DNA from: Skermanella rosea
Lineage (GTDB): Bacteria; Pseudomonadota; Alphaproteobacteria; Azospirillales; Azospirillaceae
Direction of reading: 5' to 3'
Assembly (NCBI RefSeq): GCF_016806835.2
Contig: NZ_CP086111.1
Coordinates: 1,747,001 to 1,811,000, forward strand
Length of the DNA stretch: 64,000 nt
Shown here: positions 18,595 to 28,178 of the stretch, one piece after another
How positions within the stretch are numbered: the stretch's first letter is position 1
How the letters are laid out: each line of letters opens with the position of its first letter
Notes under the pieces: model-generated
The model's database searches: none
The model's input: only the letters and a program-made list of their open reading frames with translations
What the model was told of the DNA's origin: nothing
Program-made: the position numbers and the translations under genes

Positions 18595-20934
18595 ATGTCC
18601 GATCCATTCCACTATGACGACCCGCTGAACGACGCCGTTCCGGCGGTCTCACCGGCGACGGCCCCGGCCGCGCAACGCTTTCGCTACTTCGACGGCCTGA
18701 ACGAGGTTCAGCGCGAGGCGGTCGAGACGCTGGACGGCCCCGTGCTGGTGCTGGCCGGCGCCGGCACCGGCAAGACCCGCGTCCTGACGACCCGGCTGGC
18801 CCACCTGCTGATGACCCGGCGGGCGTCGCCGTTCCAGGTGCTGGCCGTGACCTTCACCAACAAGGCCGCGCGCGAGATGCGCGAGCGGGTCGGCGCGCTG
18901 ATCGGCGCCCCGACGGAGGGCTGGTGGATGGGCACCTTCCACGCGCTCGCCGCCCGTATCCTGCGCCGCCACGCCGAGCTGGTGGGGCTGAAGAGCAACT
19001 TCACCATCCTGGACAGCGACGACCAGATCCGGCTGGTCAAGCAGCTCCTCAAGGCCGAGAACATCGACGACAAGAAATGGCCGGCCCGCGCCGTGCTCGG
19101 CGTCATCGAGCGGTGGAAGGACCGGGCGCTGACGCCGGACAAGCTGAAGCCGCAGGATGGCGGCGACATGGCGGGCGGCCGCGTGGTCCAGCTCTACCGG
19201 ACCTACCAGGAGCGGCTGCAGAGCCTGAACGCCTGCGATTTCGGCGACCTGCTGCTGCACAACATCACCCTGTTCCAGGCGAACCCCGAGGTGCTGGCCG
19301 ATTATCAGCAGCGATTCCGCTACCTGCTGGTCGACGAATACCAGGACACCAACGTTGCCCAATATCTCTGGTTGAGGCTGCTGGCCCAGAAGCACAAGAA
19401 CATCTGCTGCGTCGGCGACGACGATCAATCAATCTATGGTTGGAGAGGGGCAGAGGTCGGCAACATCTTAAGGTTTGAGAACGACTTCCCCGGCGCGAAG
19501 GTGATCCGGCTGGAGCAGAACTATCGTTCCACCGGCCACATCCTTGCCGCGGCGGCAGGCGTCATCTCGAACAACCAGGGGCGGCTGGGCAAGACGCTGT
19601 GGACGCGGTCCGACCATGGCGAGCGGGTCAAGGTCAGGGCATTGTGGGACGGCGAGGAGGAGGCCCGCTGGATCGGCGAGGAGATCGAGGCGCTTCAGCG
19701 CGCCAAGGTGCCGCTGAGCCAGATCGCGGTCCTGGTCCGCGCCGGCTTCCAGACCCGCGAATTCGAGGAGCGCTTCATCACGCTGGGCCTGCCGTACCGC
19801 GTCATCGGCGGGCCTCGCTTCTACGAACGGCAGGAGATCCGCGACGCGATGGCCTATCTGCGCATCGTCGTCCAGCCGGACGACGATCTGGCGTTCGAGC
19901 GGATCATCAACGTGCCCAAGCGCGGCGTCGGCCCCGCGACCATCCAGCAGCTCTACCAGCTCGCCCGCGCCCGCGGCATTCCCCTGACAGAGGCGACGTG
20001 GCAGCTTGTCCAGACCGACGAGCTGAAGCCGAAGATGCGGACGACGCTGCGCAACCTGATGACCGACTTCGACCGCTGGCGGACCCTCGGGGCCAATACG
20101 CCGCACACCGACCTGGCCCAGATGGTGCTGGACGAGTCGGGCTATACCGACATGTGGAAGGCGGACAAGACGCCGGAGGCGCCGGGCCGGCTGGAGAACC
20201 TGAAGGAACTGGTCGCGGCCATGGGCGAGTTCGAGAATCTCGCCGGGTTCATGGAGCATGTCAGCCTGGTGATGGACAATGCCGAGGCGAGCGGCACCGA
20301 GATGGTCAGCGTGATGACCCTGCACGGCGCCAAGGGGCTGGAGTTCGACTATGTCTTCCTGCCCGGCTGGGAGGACGGCCTGTTCCCCAGCCAGCGCTCC
20401 ATGGACGATACCGGCATCGCCGGGCTGGAGGAGGAGCGCAGGCTGGCCTATGTCGGGCTGACCCGCGCGCGGCGGCGCGCCCATGTCAGCCATGCCGCCA
20501 ACCGGCGGATGCACGGCTCCTGGGTCACGGCGATCCCCTCGCGCTTCGTCGGCGAACTGCCCGAGCAACACATCGAGACCGATGCCGCACCCGGCCTGTC
20601 CGCCGCGCCCGCGCCCACCTTCGGCGGGGCAGGCGGGTTCGGGAGCAGCTTCGGCGGCGGTTTCCGGGATTTCGGCGGCGGCTTCGCGTCCAGGCCGCAG
20701 CGCCAGCCCCCCGGTCCCCGCACGGGTCCGGTGATCGAGGGCAGCGCCTTCGAGGTGTCGCCCCGGAAGCGGCCGGACCAGCCGCTGAAGCGCGGCATGC
20801 GGGTGTTCCACCAGAAGTTCGGCTATGGCACCGTGAAGGCGGTCGACGGCGACAAGCTGGAGATCGACTTCGAGCAGGCCGGCACCAAGAAGGTGCTGGA
20901 CAGCTTCGTCGTTCCGGCGGAGAAGGCCGGCTGA
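18595..20934 (+). CDS. uvrD: UvrD/PcrA-type 3'-5' DNA helicase
   Basis: A 779-residue SF1A helicase. LVLAGAGTGKTRVLTTRLAH is Walker A (around residues 50-68), LLVDEYQDTN motif II, CCVGDDDQSIYGWRGA motif III, and VMTLHGAKGLEFDYVFLPGW with EERRLAYVGLTRARR are motifs V/VI. A Gly/Phe-rich linker (around residues 675-700) precedes a C-terminal Tudor-like domain (MRVFHQKFGYGTVKAVDGD) that binds RNA polymerase in PcrA/UvrD. Acts in nucleotide-excision and mismatch repair and in clearing transcription or replication conflicts. Confidence 0.95.
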   Translation: MSDPFHYDDPLNDAVPAVSPATAPAAQRFRYFDGLNEVQREAVETLDGPVLVLAGAGTGKTRVLTTRLAHLLMTRRASPFQVLAVTFTNKAAREMRERVGALIGAPTEGWWMGTFHALAARILRRHAELVGLKSNFTILDSDDQIRLVKQLLKAENIDDKKWPARAVLGVIERWKDRALTPDKLKPQDGGDMAGGRVVQLYRTYQERLQSLNACDFGDLLLHNITLFQANPEVLADYQQRFRYLLVDEYQDTNVAQYLWLRLLAQKHKNICCVGDDDQSIYGWRGAEVGNILRFENDFPGAKVIRLEQNYRSTGHILAAAAGVISNNQGRLGKTLWTRSDHGERVKVRALWDGEEEARWIGEEIEALQRAKVPLSQIAVLVRAGFQTREFEERFITLGLPYRVIGGPRFYERQEIRDAMAYLRIVVQPDDDLAFERIINVPKRGVGPATIQQLYQLARARGIPLTEATWQLVQTDELKPKMRTTLRNLMTDFDRWRTLGANTPHTDLAQMVLDESGYTDMWKADKTPEAPGRLENLKELVAAMGEFENLAGFMEHVSLVMDNAEASGTEMVSVMTLHGAKGLEFDYVFLPGWEDGLFPSQRSMDDTGIAGLEEERRLAYVGLTRARRRAHVSHAANRRMHGSWVTAIPSRFVGELPEQHIETDAAPGLSAAPAPTFGGAGGFGSSFGGGFRDFGGGFASRPQRQPPGPRTGPVIEGSAFEVSPRKRPDQPLKRGMRVFHQKFGYGTVKAVDGDKLEIDFEQAGTKKVLDSFVVPAEKAG

Positions 20935-21059
20935 GCCGTTCGGCGCCGAAAGGTGCGGCCCTTCCGTTAACGCTTCCGCAAACAAACCCGCTGTTCAATG
21001 GCCCGATCGGGATTGCCGGTCGGGTACCGGCGGCCGACCATGTCTGGTGGGCGGGGTGG

Positions 21060-22268
21060 ATGATCAAGAATCGCCAGATAAATTATGAAACCCTGGTCTG
21101 CCGGGAGGGACGCTGGCTCATCCACTGCATCGTTCCGGAGGAGGAGGACGCGGTCGCGATCGGCCGCCACCTCCTGTCGGAACCCGGCATCGAGGAGTTC
21201 AAGGTCGTGCGCAACCGGACCATGCTGTCCGGCTTCACCACCAAGCGGGAAATCCTCCACGAGATCCGGCCGCCGGTGAAGGAAAAGGCCATGGTGATCA
21301 AGGGCCGGATCGACCGCCCCGTGGTCTGCGAGCAGCTGGACGACATCTACGGCTTCCAGAGCCGGATGATCATGGGGCGGCTGTTCCGCCTGTTCCTGGA
21401 CAAGTACCAGATCACCGCGTCCGAACTCCTGCACAACTGGACCTACCTGCGCAAGCTGTCCGAAGCGGGCAACATGATCCATGCGGCGGTCCATCAGGTC
21501 GCGATGGCGCAGGCGAACGAATTCAACATCCCGGCAAAGGACCGCATCCGGCATGTCGAGGGCCTGGTCCACCAGGCGATGAACCGGTCCCGCGACTTCT
21601 ACGCCGAGCGGCGGCGGCTTCCCCGGTTCGAGACCGCCAACCTCGACCATGTCAGCCGGCGGATCCATGCCCGAAGCGGGCCTGAGAACTGGTCCTTCAC
21701 GATGCTGTGCCTGCTGGCCCAGCATCTGATGGGTTACGGCTCGGTCGGCGGCAAGATGGAGATGCTGCTGACCCTGATGACCGAGGATCTGGATCCCGGC
21801 CTGAACACCCTGTTCGAAGGCGTCGTCGCCGACGCGCTGGTCACCTCCGACATGGTGAAGGACCTGATCGGCCCCCGGGCGAACCTCGCCGAATCGCTCT
21901 GCGCCCTGGCCGATTTCCTGCACGGGCGCAGCGATCCCAAGCAGCTGAGTCCCAACCTGGCCAGGATAGGTGCCCTGATCTCGCGCGGTGCCGGCGAGAA
22001 CTGCCGCCTCGTCCTGCTGGAACGGCTGATGTCCGAACTGAAGCGGGACCATCCGCTCGACCGCAAGTGTCCCGAGGCCGACGGCGCGCTTCTGGAAAGC
22101 GTGATCGAGCATCTGCGCGGCCCCGACGGGGAACTGCTGGGCGGCGATGCCGCGGAAGCCGCCATATCCGCGCGGCTGGTCCGGCAGCGCCAGGCATTCC
22201 TTCGCGATCTCGGCATGATCGAGGTCGCCGACCAGCTTCCGGGCAAGTGGAAGCCGAACGTCGTGTAG
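21060..22268 (+). CDS. Conserved alphaproteobacterial-type protein of unknown function
   Basis: 402 residues from the ATG at 21060 (MIKNRQINYETLVCREGRW), which has GGGGTGG just upstream. The open frame extends further 5' only as an antisense-type shadow of uvrD. The sequence is rich in charged helices (FRLFLDKYQITASELLHNWT, MLTLMTEDLDPGLNTLFEGV) with no signal peptide or membrane segment and no motif I recognise. It lies between uvrD and prmA on the same strand, which may reflect co-transcription but gives no clear function. Confidence 0.75.
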   Translation: MIKNRQINYETLVCREGRWLIHCIVPEEEDAVAIGRHLLSEPGIEEFKVVRNRTMLSGFTTKREILHEIRPPVKEKAMVIKGRIDRPVVCEQLDDIYGFQSRMIMGRLFRLFLDKYQITASELLHNWTYLRKLSEAGNMIHAAVHQVAMAQANEFNIPAKDRIRHVEGLVHQAMNRSRDFYAERRRLPRFETANLDHVSRRIHARSGPENWSFTMLCLLAQHLMGYGSVGGKMEMLLTLMTEDLDPGLNTLFEGVVADALVTSDMVKDLIGPRANLAESLCALADFLHGRSDPKQLSPNLARIGALISRGAGENCRLVLLERLMSELKRDHPLDRKCPEADGALLESVIEHLRGPDGELLGGDAAEAAISARLVRQRQAFLRDLGMIEVADQLPGKWKPNVV

Positions 22269-22367
22269 GCACGGGGGCAAGGACGGGGGCGCCGGACGGG
22301 GCGCCTTGCGCCCGCTCCGGCCATCGCCCATAAACGCGGCTTCCCTCAACGCCGGGTTTTCCGTGTC

Positions 22368-23243
22368 ATGACCATTCCCGATCTCTGGCGCATCGCGCTC
22401 ACCGTGCCCGAAAACCTGGTGGCCTTCTTCGCCGACGCCGTGGGCGACCATGCGGTCTCGGTCTCGACCTTCGAGGTCGAGGAGGGGGTGAGCTGGCTGG
22501 TCGAGGCGATCTCCCACGGGGAGCCCGACCGGGCCTGGCTGACGGCGCGGATCGCCGTCCTGGCGGAGGCGATGGGAATCGCCGAGCCCGAGATGGTGAT
22601 CGAGCCGGTCCCCCAGCTCGACTGGCTCACCCGGTCGTACAAGAGCTTTCCGCCGATCCGCGCCGGGCGCTGCTTCATCTACGGTTCGCACCACGAGGGC
22701 GGGGTGCCGCCGTCCTCCGTCGGGCTGCTGGTCGACGCGGCGACGGCCTTCGGATCCGGCGAGCATGCGACGACCTACGGCTGCCTGGTGGCTCTGGACC
22801 GGCTTTCCAGGCGTTTCCCGGTCCGGCGGGCGCTCGACATGGGCTGCGGGTCGGGAATCCTGGCGCTCGCGATCGCCAAGCTCTGGCATGTCCCGGTCGT
22901 GGCTTCCGACATCGACGCCGAATCGGTGCGCGTCACCCGCCTGAACGCCCGGCGCAACCAGGTTTCCTCCCTTGTCCGGGCGGTCGGCGGCAACGGCTAC
23001 AAGGTGGACGCGGTCCGGCGGGGCCGGCCCTACGACCTGATCGCCAGCAACATCCTGGCCCGGCCGCTGGCCCGCATGGCACCGGACCTGCGCCGCGCCC
23101 TCCGGCCCGGCGGCTACGTGGTGCTGTCGGGATTGCTGGACCGGCACGAGAACTGGGTGCTGGCCGCCCACCGGTCCCAGGGACTGCGGCTGGTCGGCCG
23201 GATTCCGGTCGGCGAGTGGCGGACTCTCGTCCTGCGCGGCTGA
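22368..23243 (+). CDS. prmA: Ribosomal protein L11 methyltransferase
   Basis: 291 residues, matching E. coli PrmA (293). The N-terminal substrate-recognition domain is followed by AFGSGEHATTYGCLVALDRL and the SAM-binding ALDMGCGSGILALAIAKLW (around residues 155-173). SDIDAESVRVTRLNARRN binds the ribose and SNILARPLARMAPDL is the (N/D)PP-like catalytic loop. It trimethylates L11 of the large ribosomal subunit. The start is the ATG at 22368. Confidence 0.93.
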   Translation: MTIPDLWRIALTVPENLVAFFADAVGDHAVSVSTFEVEEGVSWLVEAISHGEPDRAWLTARIAVLAEAMGIAEPEMVIEPVPQLDWLTRSYKSFPPIRAGRCFIYGSHHEGGVPPSSVGLLVDAATAFGSGEHATTYGCLVALDRLSRRFPVRRALDMGCGSGILALAIAKLWHVPVVASDIDAESVRVTRLNARRNQVSSLVRAVGGNGYKVDAVRRGRPYDLIASNILARPLARMAPDLRRALRPGGYVVLSGLLDRHENWVLAAHRSQGLRLVGRIPVGEWRTLVLRG

Positions 23244-23355
23244 GGCCCGTCCGGGAAGTCCCGCTTCACGCCGGTATTCGTCCTTGCGCGGCTGGGGAGG
23301 GGGTTCTAGCCTTCCGTACTGCAGGCAGTTTCGGCAACCAGAGGAAGGTTCCCCC

Positions 23356-25410
23356 GTGGAGGGCATCGCGACGGCTTCGGGCGAGTATGGCGGAGACGGC
23401 TCCCTTGACCGGCTGCTGAAGCAGGCCGGGCTGGGCCGCTCGGCGGCGGATATCAGGGCCCTGGTCGCCGGGGTCGTCGCGGCCCCGGCGGGAACCGACC
23501 CGGACGCTTGGCTCGAACTGCTGGGAGGGGCACGCCTGCCGGCTGCCCTGGTCGCGGAACTGAGGGCGCTGCGGGCCGCGATGGCGGCGGAACGGCATTC
23601 CCGGCTGGTCGCCGTCCCCGACCATGCCGCCCGCGTCGCGGCGTTGCGGACCGAGCTGTCCAGGCGCGGACTGTCGGGGTTCGTGGTGCCCCGGTCGGAC
23701 GAGCACCAAGGTGAATATGTCCCGGCACGCGCGGAGCGGCTTGCCTGGATCTCCGGGTTCACCGGATCCGCCGGGCTGGCCGTCGTGCTGCTCGACCAGG
23801 CCGCCATCTTCGTCGACGGGCGCTACACCCTGCAGGTCCAGGCGGAGGTCTCGCCCGCGCTGTTCCAGTACAAGCACCTGACCGAGGATCCCCATGCCGA
23901 ATGGATCGCCGCGGCGCTGGCCCGGGGCGGCCGTCTCGGATATGATCCCTGGTTGCACACGGTCGGCTGGGTCGAGCGCCTTCGCGCCGTGATGGGGCGC
24001 GTTGGCGGAGACCTGCTGGCGTGCCCGGACAACCCCGTCGATGCGGTCTGGCCCGACCAGCCGCCGGCGCCCCTCGCTCCCGTGGTGCCCCACGACCTGC
24101 GTTTCGCCGGCAAGCCGGCGGCGGAAAAGCAGGCCGACGTGGCGATGGCCCTGAAACAGGCCGGGCACGCGGCGGCGGTGCTGACGCAGCCCGACTCGAT
24201 CGCCTGGCTGCTCAACATCCGGGGCGGCGACGTCCCGCACACGCCGCTCCCGCTGTCCTTCGCGATCATCGACGACGAGGGCGCCACGGATCTCTTCGTC
24301 GACCGCCGCAAGCTGGTGCCCGGCCTCGAGGAGCATCTGGGCAACCGCGTGGCGATCCGCGAGCCGGACGAGTTCGGTCCGGCGCTCGACCGCTTCGGCG
24401 GGATGGCCGGCGCGAAGGTGAGGGTCGATCCGGCCTCCGCCGCCGCCTGGATCTTCGACCGGCTGCTGCTGGCCAATGCCAAGGTGGAGCGCGACTCCGA
24501 TCCCGTCATGCTGCCGAAGGCGCGCAAGAACGAGGTCGAGCTGGCGGGCGCCCGCGCGGCCCATGCGCGCGACGCCGTCGCGGTCACCCGCTTCCTGGCA
24601 TGGCTCGCCTCGGCCGGTCCCACGGGCGAGGTGGGCGAGATCGCGGCCGCGGCCAAGCTGCTCGACCTGCGGCGCGGGGGAGACCTGTTCCGCGACCTCA
24701 GCTTCGAAACCATCTCCGGATACGGGCCCAACGGCGCCATCGTCCACTACAGGGTATCCCCCAGGACCGAGCGGCGCCTCGCCCCCGGCAGCCTGTACCT
24801 GATCGACAGCGGCGCGCAGTACCTGGACGGCACCACCGACATCACCCGGACGGTTGCGATCGGCGAGCCGACTCCCGAGATGCGGGAGCGCTTCACGCTC
24901 GTGCTGAAGGGGCACATCGCCATCGCGACGGCCCGCTTCCCCAAGGGCACGACCGGGTCCCAGCTGGACAGCCTCGCCCGCCACGCCCTGTGGCAGAAAG
25001 GCCTGGATTTCGACCATGGCACCGGCCACGGCGTCGGAAGCTATCTCAGCGTCCACGAGGGGCCGCAGCGGATCTCGAAGGTCGGCAACACGGTCGCGCT
25101 GGAGCCGGGCATGATCCTGTCCAACGAGCCCGGCTATTACCGGACCGGCGCCTACGGCATCAGGATCGAGAACCTCGTCGCGGTCCAGCCCTGCGCGGAC
25201 CTGGAAGGCTCGGAGCGGCCCATGCTGTCGTTCGAGACGCTGACCCTGGCCCCGATCGACCTGGCACTGGTCGAGCCGGCCCTGCTGACCTCGGCGGAGA
25301 TCGCGTGGCTCAATGCCTATCACGCCCGCGTCCGCGAGGCCCTGGTGCCGCAGCTTGACCCCGCGACCGCCGCCTGGCTGATCCAAGCGACCGATCCGGT
25401 CATGGCCTGA
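23356..25410 (+). CDS. Xaa-Pro aminopeptidase (M24B, aminopeptidase P)
   Basis: 684 residues if the GTG at 23356 is used; a GGAAGG site sits 7 bases before it. An upstream in-frame ATG at 23284 lacks such a site. After about 90 extra residues the two creatinase-N domains follow (LSRRGLSGFVVPRSDEHQGE, IFVDGRYTLQVQAEV). The C-terminal pita-bread domain has all metal ligands: IDSGAQYLDGTTDITRT (two Asp), FDHGTGHGVGSYLSVHEGP (His), LEPGMILSNEPGYY and GIRIENL (two Glu). It removes N-terminal residues before proline. The N-terminal Ala-rich extension is unusual. Confidence 0.9.
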   Translation: MEGIATASGEYGGDGSLDRLLKQAGLGRSAADIRALVAGVVAAPAGTDPDAWLELLGGARLPAALVAELRALRAAMAAERHSRLVAVPDHAARVAALRTELSRRGLSGFVVPRSDEHQGEYVPARAERLAWISGFTGSAGLAVVLLDQAAIFVDGRYTLQVQAEVSPALFQYKHLTEDPHAEWIAAALARGGRLGYDPWLHTVGWVERLRAVMGRVGGDLLACPDNPVDAVWPDQPPAPLAPVVPHDLRFAGKPAAEKQADVAMALKQAGHAAAVLTQPDSIAWLLNIRGGDVPHTPLPLSFAIIDDEGATDLFVDRRKLVPGLEEHLGNRVAIREPDEFGPALDRFGGMAGAKVRVDPASAAAWIFDRLLLANAKVERDSDPVMLPKARKNEVELAGARAAHARDAVAVTRFLAWLASAGPTGEVGEIAAAAKLLDLRRGGDLFRDLSFETISGYGPNGAIVHYRVSPRTERRLAPGSLYLIDSGAQYLDGTTDITRTVAIGEPTPEMRERFTLVLKGHIAIATARFPKGTTGSQLDSLARHALWQKGLDFDHGTGHGVGSYLSVHEGPQRISKVGNTVALEPGMILSNEPGYYRTGAYGIRIENLVAVQPCADLEGSERPMLSFETLTLAPIDLALVEPALLTSAEIAWLNAYHARVREALVPQLDPATAAWLIQATDPVMA

Positions 25411-25413
25411 ACG

Positions 25414-25428
25414 CCGGCGCTTCGCCGG
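25414..25428. terminator. Short GC hairpin after the aminopeptidase gene
   Basis: CCGGCG and CGCCGG form a 6-bp stem with a 3-base loop directly after the aminopeptidase stop codon. There is no T-run, so termination activity is uncertain. Confidence 0.35.
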
Positions 25429-25685
25429 AACAGGTCCCGGTATGCGGGCCGGGTCGGCGAATGGGCATATGCGCGCCGGTTTAAACGCAATATTTACGCT
25501 CGCACAGCATGGTGGACGCTGCAGCATTCGGCCGTAGCCGTCGGGTCGCATGCTGCCGCGAGTTCTTCGAATGGCGGCGTCCGGATCGGCGGAGTCCGGG
25601 CGCTGCTGATGGAATGGGCGGGTCGCGGCGACCGGACGGATCGCGTGGCACGGCCATCGTCAACGGATGTATTTTGGAGCACACC

Positions 25686-26051
25686 ATGAAGATCCTTGTG
25701 GTCGATGATTATGCAACCATGCGGCGTATCGTCCGTAACCTGCTGACTCAGATCGGTTATTCCGATATCGAGGAAGCTGGCGACGGCGTCACCGCGCTCG
25801 CCAAGCTGCGCGAGAGCAAGTTCGGCCTGGTGATCTCCGACTGGAACATGGAGCCGATGACGGGTCTTCAGCTTCTCAAGGAGATCCGCGCCGACAACAA
25901 GCTGAACGGCACGCCCTTCATCATGGTCACCGCCGAAAGCAAGACCGAGAACGTCGTTGCCGCCAAGGAAGCCGGCGTCAACAACTACATCGTCAAGCCT
26001 TTCAACGCCGACACGCTGAAGCAGAAGATCCAGTCCGTCATCGGTGGGTGA
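25686..26051 (+). CDS. cheY: Chemotaxis response regulator CheY
   Basis: 121 residues, a single receiver domain. Acidic pocket D8/D9 (VVDDYATMRRIVRNLL), phosphoacceptor Asp in LVISDWNMEPMTGLQLL (around residue 53), the switch Thr in FIMVTAES and Lys in NYIVKPFNADTL are all present. CheY-P binds the flagellar switch to control rotation. TTGGAG precedes ATG. The stop overlaps the GTG of the downstream cheZ by 3 bases (GTGA), so the two are translationally coupled. Confidence 0.94.
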   Translation: MKILVVDDYATMRRIVRNLLTQIGYSDIEEAGDGVTALAKLRESKFGLVISDWNMEPMTGLQLLKEIRADNKLNGTPFIMVTAESKTENVVAAKEAGVNNYIVKPFNADTLKQKIQSVIGG

Positions 26052-27247
26052 CGGGCACGGGTACGGGGGCGGTGGTGGACAGGCTGTTGCAGCTCACCGA
26101 AGACGAGTTCGAGCATATCGAGGATACCGTCGCGCGCACCGCGAAGGGCCGTGCCTTTCTGCGGCGCTACGCCCAGCGTGCTCAGGGCGGCGTGGCGGAT
26201 GATATCCGGATCATGCTCGAACAGATGCGGTGCCTGCTGACGCAGGGAGCTCCGATCTCCGGCGGAGCGTCGCATCTCGAGGTCCTGCGGCGCGAACTGC
26301 TGGAGATGGCCGGCTCGATCGAGAAGGCCCGCCGCGAAGTCGCGGCACTCCAGCCCCCGGACAGCGGCAACAACAAGATCCTTTCGGCGACGAACGAACT
26401 GGACGCCATCGTCTCGGCGACCGAGCGGGCGTCGTTCGACATCCTCAATTCCGCCGAACGCCTGATGGACCTGGGCGCCAAGCTTCGCAAGGGCGAGGCC
26501 GACCCCGATCTCTGCACCGAAGTCGAGTCGGAGGTGATGAACATCTTCACCGCCTGCTCCTTCCAGGACCTGACCGGGCAGCGCACGAGCAAGGTGGTGA
26601 ACGCCTTGCGCTACATCGAGCAGCGCGTCAACGCGATGATCGCGATCTGGGGCGTGGAGGGCGTGAAGCCCGCCGACGAGGTCCCCGACGTCTTCATCGA
26701 CAAGCGACCCGATGCGCACCTGCTGAACGGCCCGGCCCTGGACGGCCAGGGAGTCAGCCAGTCGGACGTGGATGCCCTCTTCGCCGATCCACCGCCGGCA
26801 CCGGCCCCGCCGCCGAAGCCCGCCAAGGCGGCAGCCCCGGTTCCGCCGCCACCTCCGGTTCCGGTGACGCCAACGCCCGCGCATCCGCCGGCCCCTCCCG
26901 CCGTCGCGGCTCCGGCTCCGCCGAAGGCTGCGCGCAAGGCGGAGAAGGCTCCACCGAAGCCGAAGGCCGCAGCCAAGCCGGCCCCCCCGCCGCCCGTCGA
27001 AAAGGCGGCCGTCCCGCCGGCTCCGCCCCCGGCACCCAAACCGCCGGCTCCGCCTCCGGTACCCAAACCACCTCCGGCACCGGAGCCGCCGGTCGTCGCG
27101 GCGCCTCCGCCGGCACCTCCGGCCCCTCCGCCGCCAGCACCTCCGCCGCCGCCAGCACCCCCACCGCCGTCTCCACCGCCCCCGGCCGCCGCACCCGCGC
27201 CGAAGGCGGCGCTGGACCAGTCCGCGATCGACGCCTTGTTCGGCTGA
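26048..27247 (+). CDS. cheZ: CheZ-like CheY phosphatase with long Pro/Ala-rich linker and FliM-like tail
   Basis: 399 residues from a GTG overlapping the cheY stop. Residues 1-215 form the long helical hairpin of CheZ, with the catalytic stretch NIFTACSFQDLTGQRTSKVV containing the conserved Asp and Gln that dephosphorylate CheY-P. At about residue 236 GVSQSDVDALFAD appears, followed by about 140 residues of Pro/Ala/Lys-rich low-complexity sequence, and the protein ends QSAIDALFG. Both segments resemble the EIDALL CheY-binding motif of FliM. E. coli CheZ is 214 residues, so the linker and double tail are additions. Confidence 0.88.
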   Translation: MTGTGTGAVVDRLLQLTEDEFEHIEDTVARTAKGRAFLRRYAQRAQGGVADDIRIMLEQMRCLLTQGAPISGGASHLEVLRRELLEMAGSIEKARREVAALQPPDSGNNKILSATNELDAIVSATERASFDILNSAERLMDLGAKLRKGEADPDLCTEVESEVMNIFTACSFQDLTGQRTSKVVNALRYIEQRVNAMIAIWGVEGVKPADEVPDVFIDKRPDAHLLNGPALDGQGVSQSDVDALFADPPPAPAPPPKPAKAAAPVPPPPPVPVTPTPAHPPAPPAVAAPAPPKAARKAEKAPPKPKAAAKPAPPPPVEKAAVPPAPPPAPKPPAPPPVPKPPPAPEPPVVAAPPPAPPAPPPPAPPPPPAPPPPSPPPPAAAPAPKAALDQSAIDALFG

Positions 27248-27388
27248 GAGCGCTTGACGAAGCGAACATACTGGTTTGTGCGAGTTCAAACGATTTTAAC
27301 GAAATGCGGGTAACCTGACCCGCGTACGAGGCAAATCACGGTCCCGGTATCAAGCCGAGGGCCGCCGAAATGGCAGAAGGGGCAGGGG

Positions 27389-28159
27389 ATGATGGTCGAG
27401 ACTACCGGGCGGAGCGCGCGGAAGCCTTTCATGGCGGAATTGCAGCAAGCCCGGCGGGCCGCGGCACCCGGCGCCCCGCAGGCCGAACCCGCGGGCCTGA
27501 TCGCCGGTCTGTCGTCGGACGCGGGGGCTCCCGCGGGCCCGATCTCCGTCGAGGTCGATCACACTCCCGTTCTTCGATCGATCGCGGAGCTTCATGCCAA
27601 ATTCGACCGGTTCATGAGCAGCGACCGGACCGACATCGAGCAGATCCAGGTCGAGATCGCCGACATTTCCGGTCGGATCAAGGCGACCAAGGCGGAAATG
27701 GCGGCGCTGCGCCATCCACTGGCCAGCGAGGACAAGTTCCAGCAGGCGTCCGAAGAGCTGAGCGCCGTGGTGAGCGCCACGGAGGCGGCGACCAACACGA
27801 TCATCTCCTGCACGGAGGAGATCGAGGAGATCGTCCAGGAACTGAGGGCGCAGCTGCCCGACGGCTACCAGTCGAGCCGCGTCAACGACATGAACGAGAT
27901 GATCGTCCGGATCTTCGAAGCCTGCAACTTCCAGGATCTGACGGGGCAGCGCATCACCAAGGTGGTCCGCGCACTCTCCTTCATCGAGGAGCGGGTGGAT
28001 GCCATGATGGGCGTCTGGCACAAGCGCGAGTTCGAAACCATGCCGCTGCCCCCCGGCATCGCCGCCAAGGACGGCGACCTGGAACTCCACGGCCCGAACA
28101 AGGTCGATCCCAACAAGGGCATGATCAGTCAGGCCGACATCGACGCGCTGTTCGGTTGA
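27389..28159 (+). CDS. Second CheZ-like protein with FliM-like C-terminal tail
   Basis: 256 residues beginning at ATGATG after an AGGGG-type site. A disordered N-terminus (residues 1-55) precedes a long helical hairpin. EMIVRIFEACNFQDLTGQRI (around residues 168-187) carries the CheZ catalytic Asp and Gln and aligns with the upstream gene. The protein ends ISQADIDALFG, the same C-terminal motif. It lies 141 bases after the first cheZ on the same strand, probably as a diverged tandem duplicate. It may act on CheY above or on another CheY-like regulator. Confidence 0.85.
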   Translation: MMVETTGRSARKPFMAELQQARRAAAPGAPQAEPAGLIAGLSSDAGAPAGPISVEVDHTPVLRSIAELHAKFDRFMSSDRTDIEQIQVEIADISGRIKATKAEMAALRHPLASEDKFQQASEELSAVVSATEAATNTIISCTEEIEEIVQELRAQLPDGYQSSRVNDMNEMIVRIFEACNFQDLTGQRITKVVRALSFIEERVDAMMGVWHKREFETMPLPPGIAAKDGDLELHGPNKVDPNKGMISQADIDALFG

Positions 28160-28178
28160 CCCTGGGAGCAGTCGCCCC

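Noticed and set aside
20967..23807. A 946-codon minus-strand frame across the unknown gene and prmA
   Set aside because: Antisense to well-supported genes, no motifs, and no ribosome binding site at its start.
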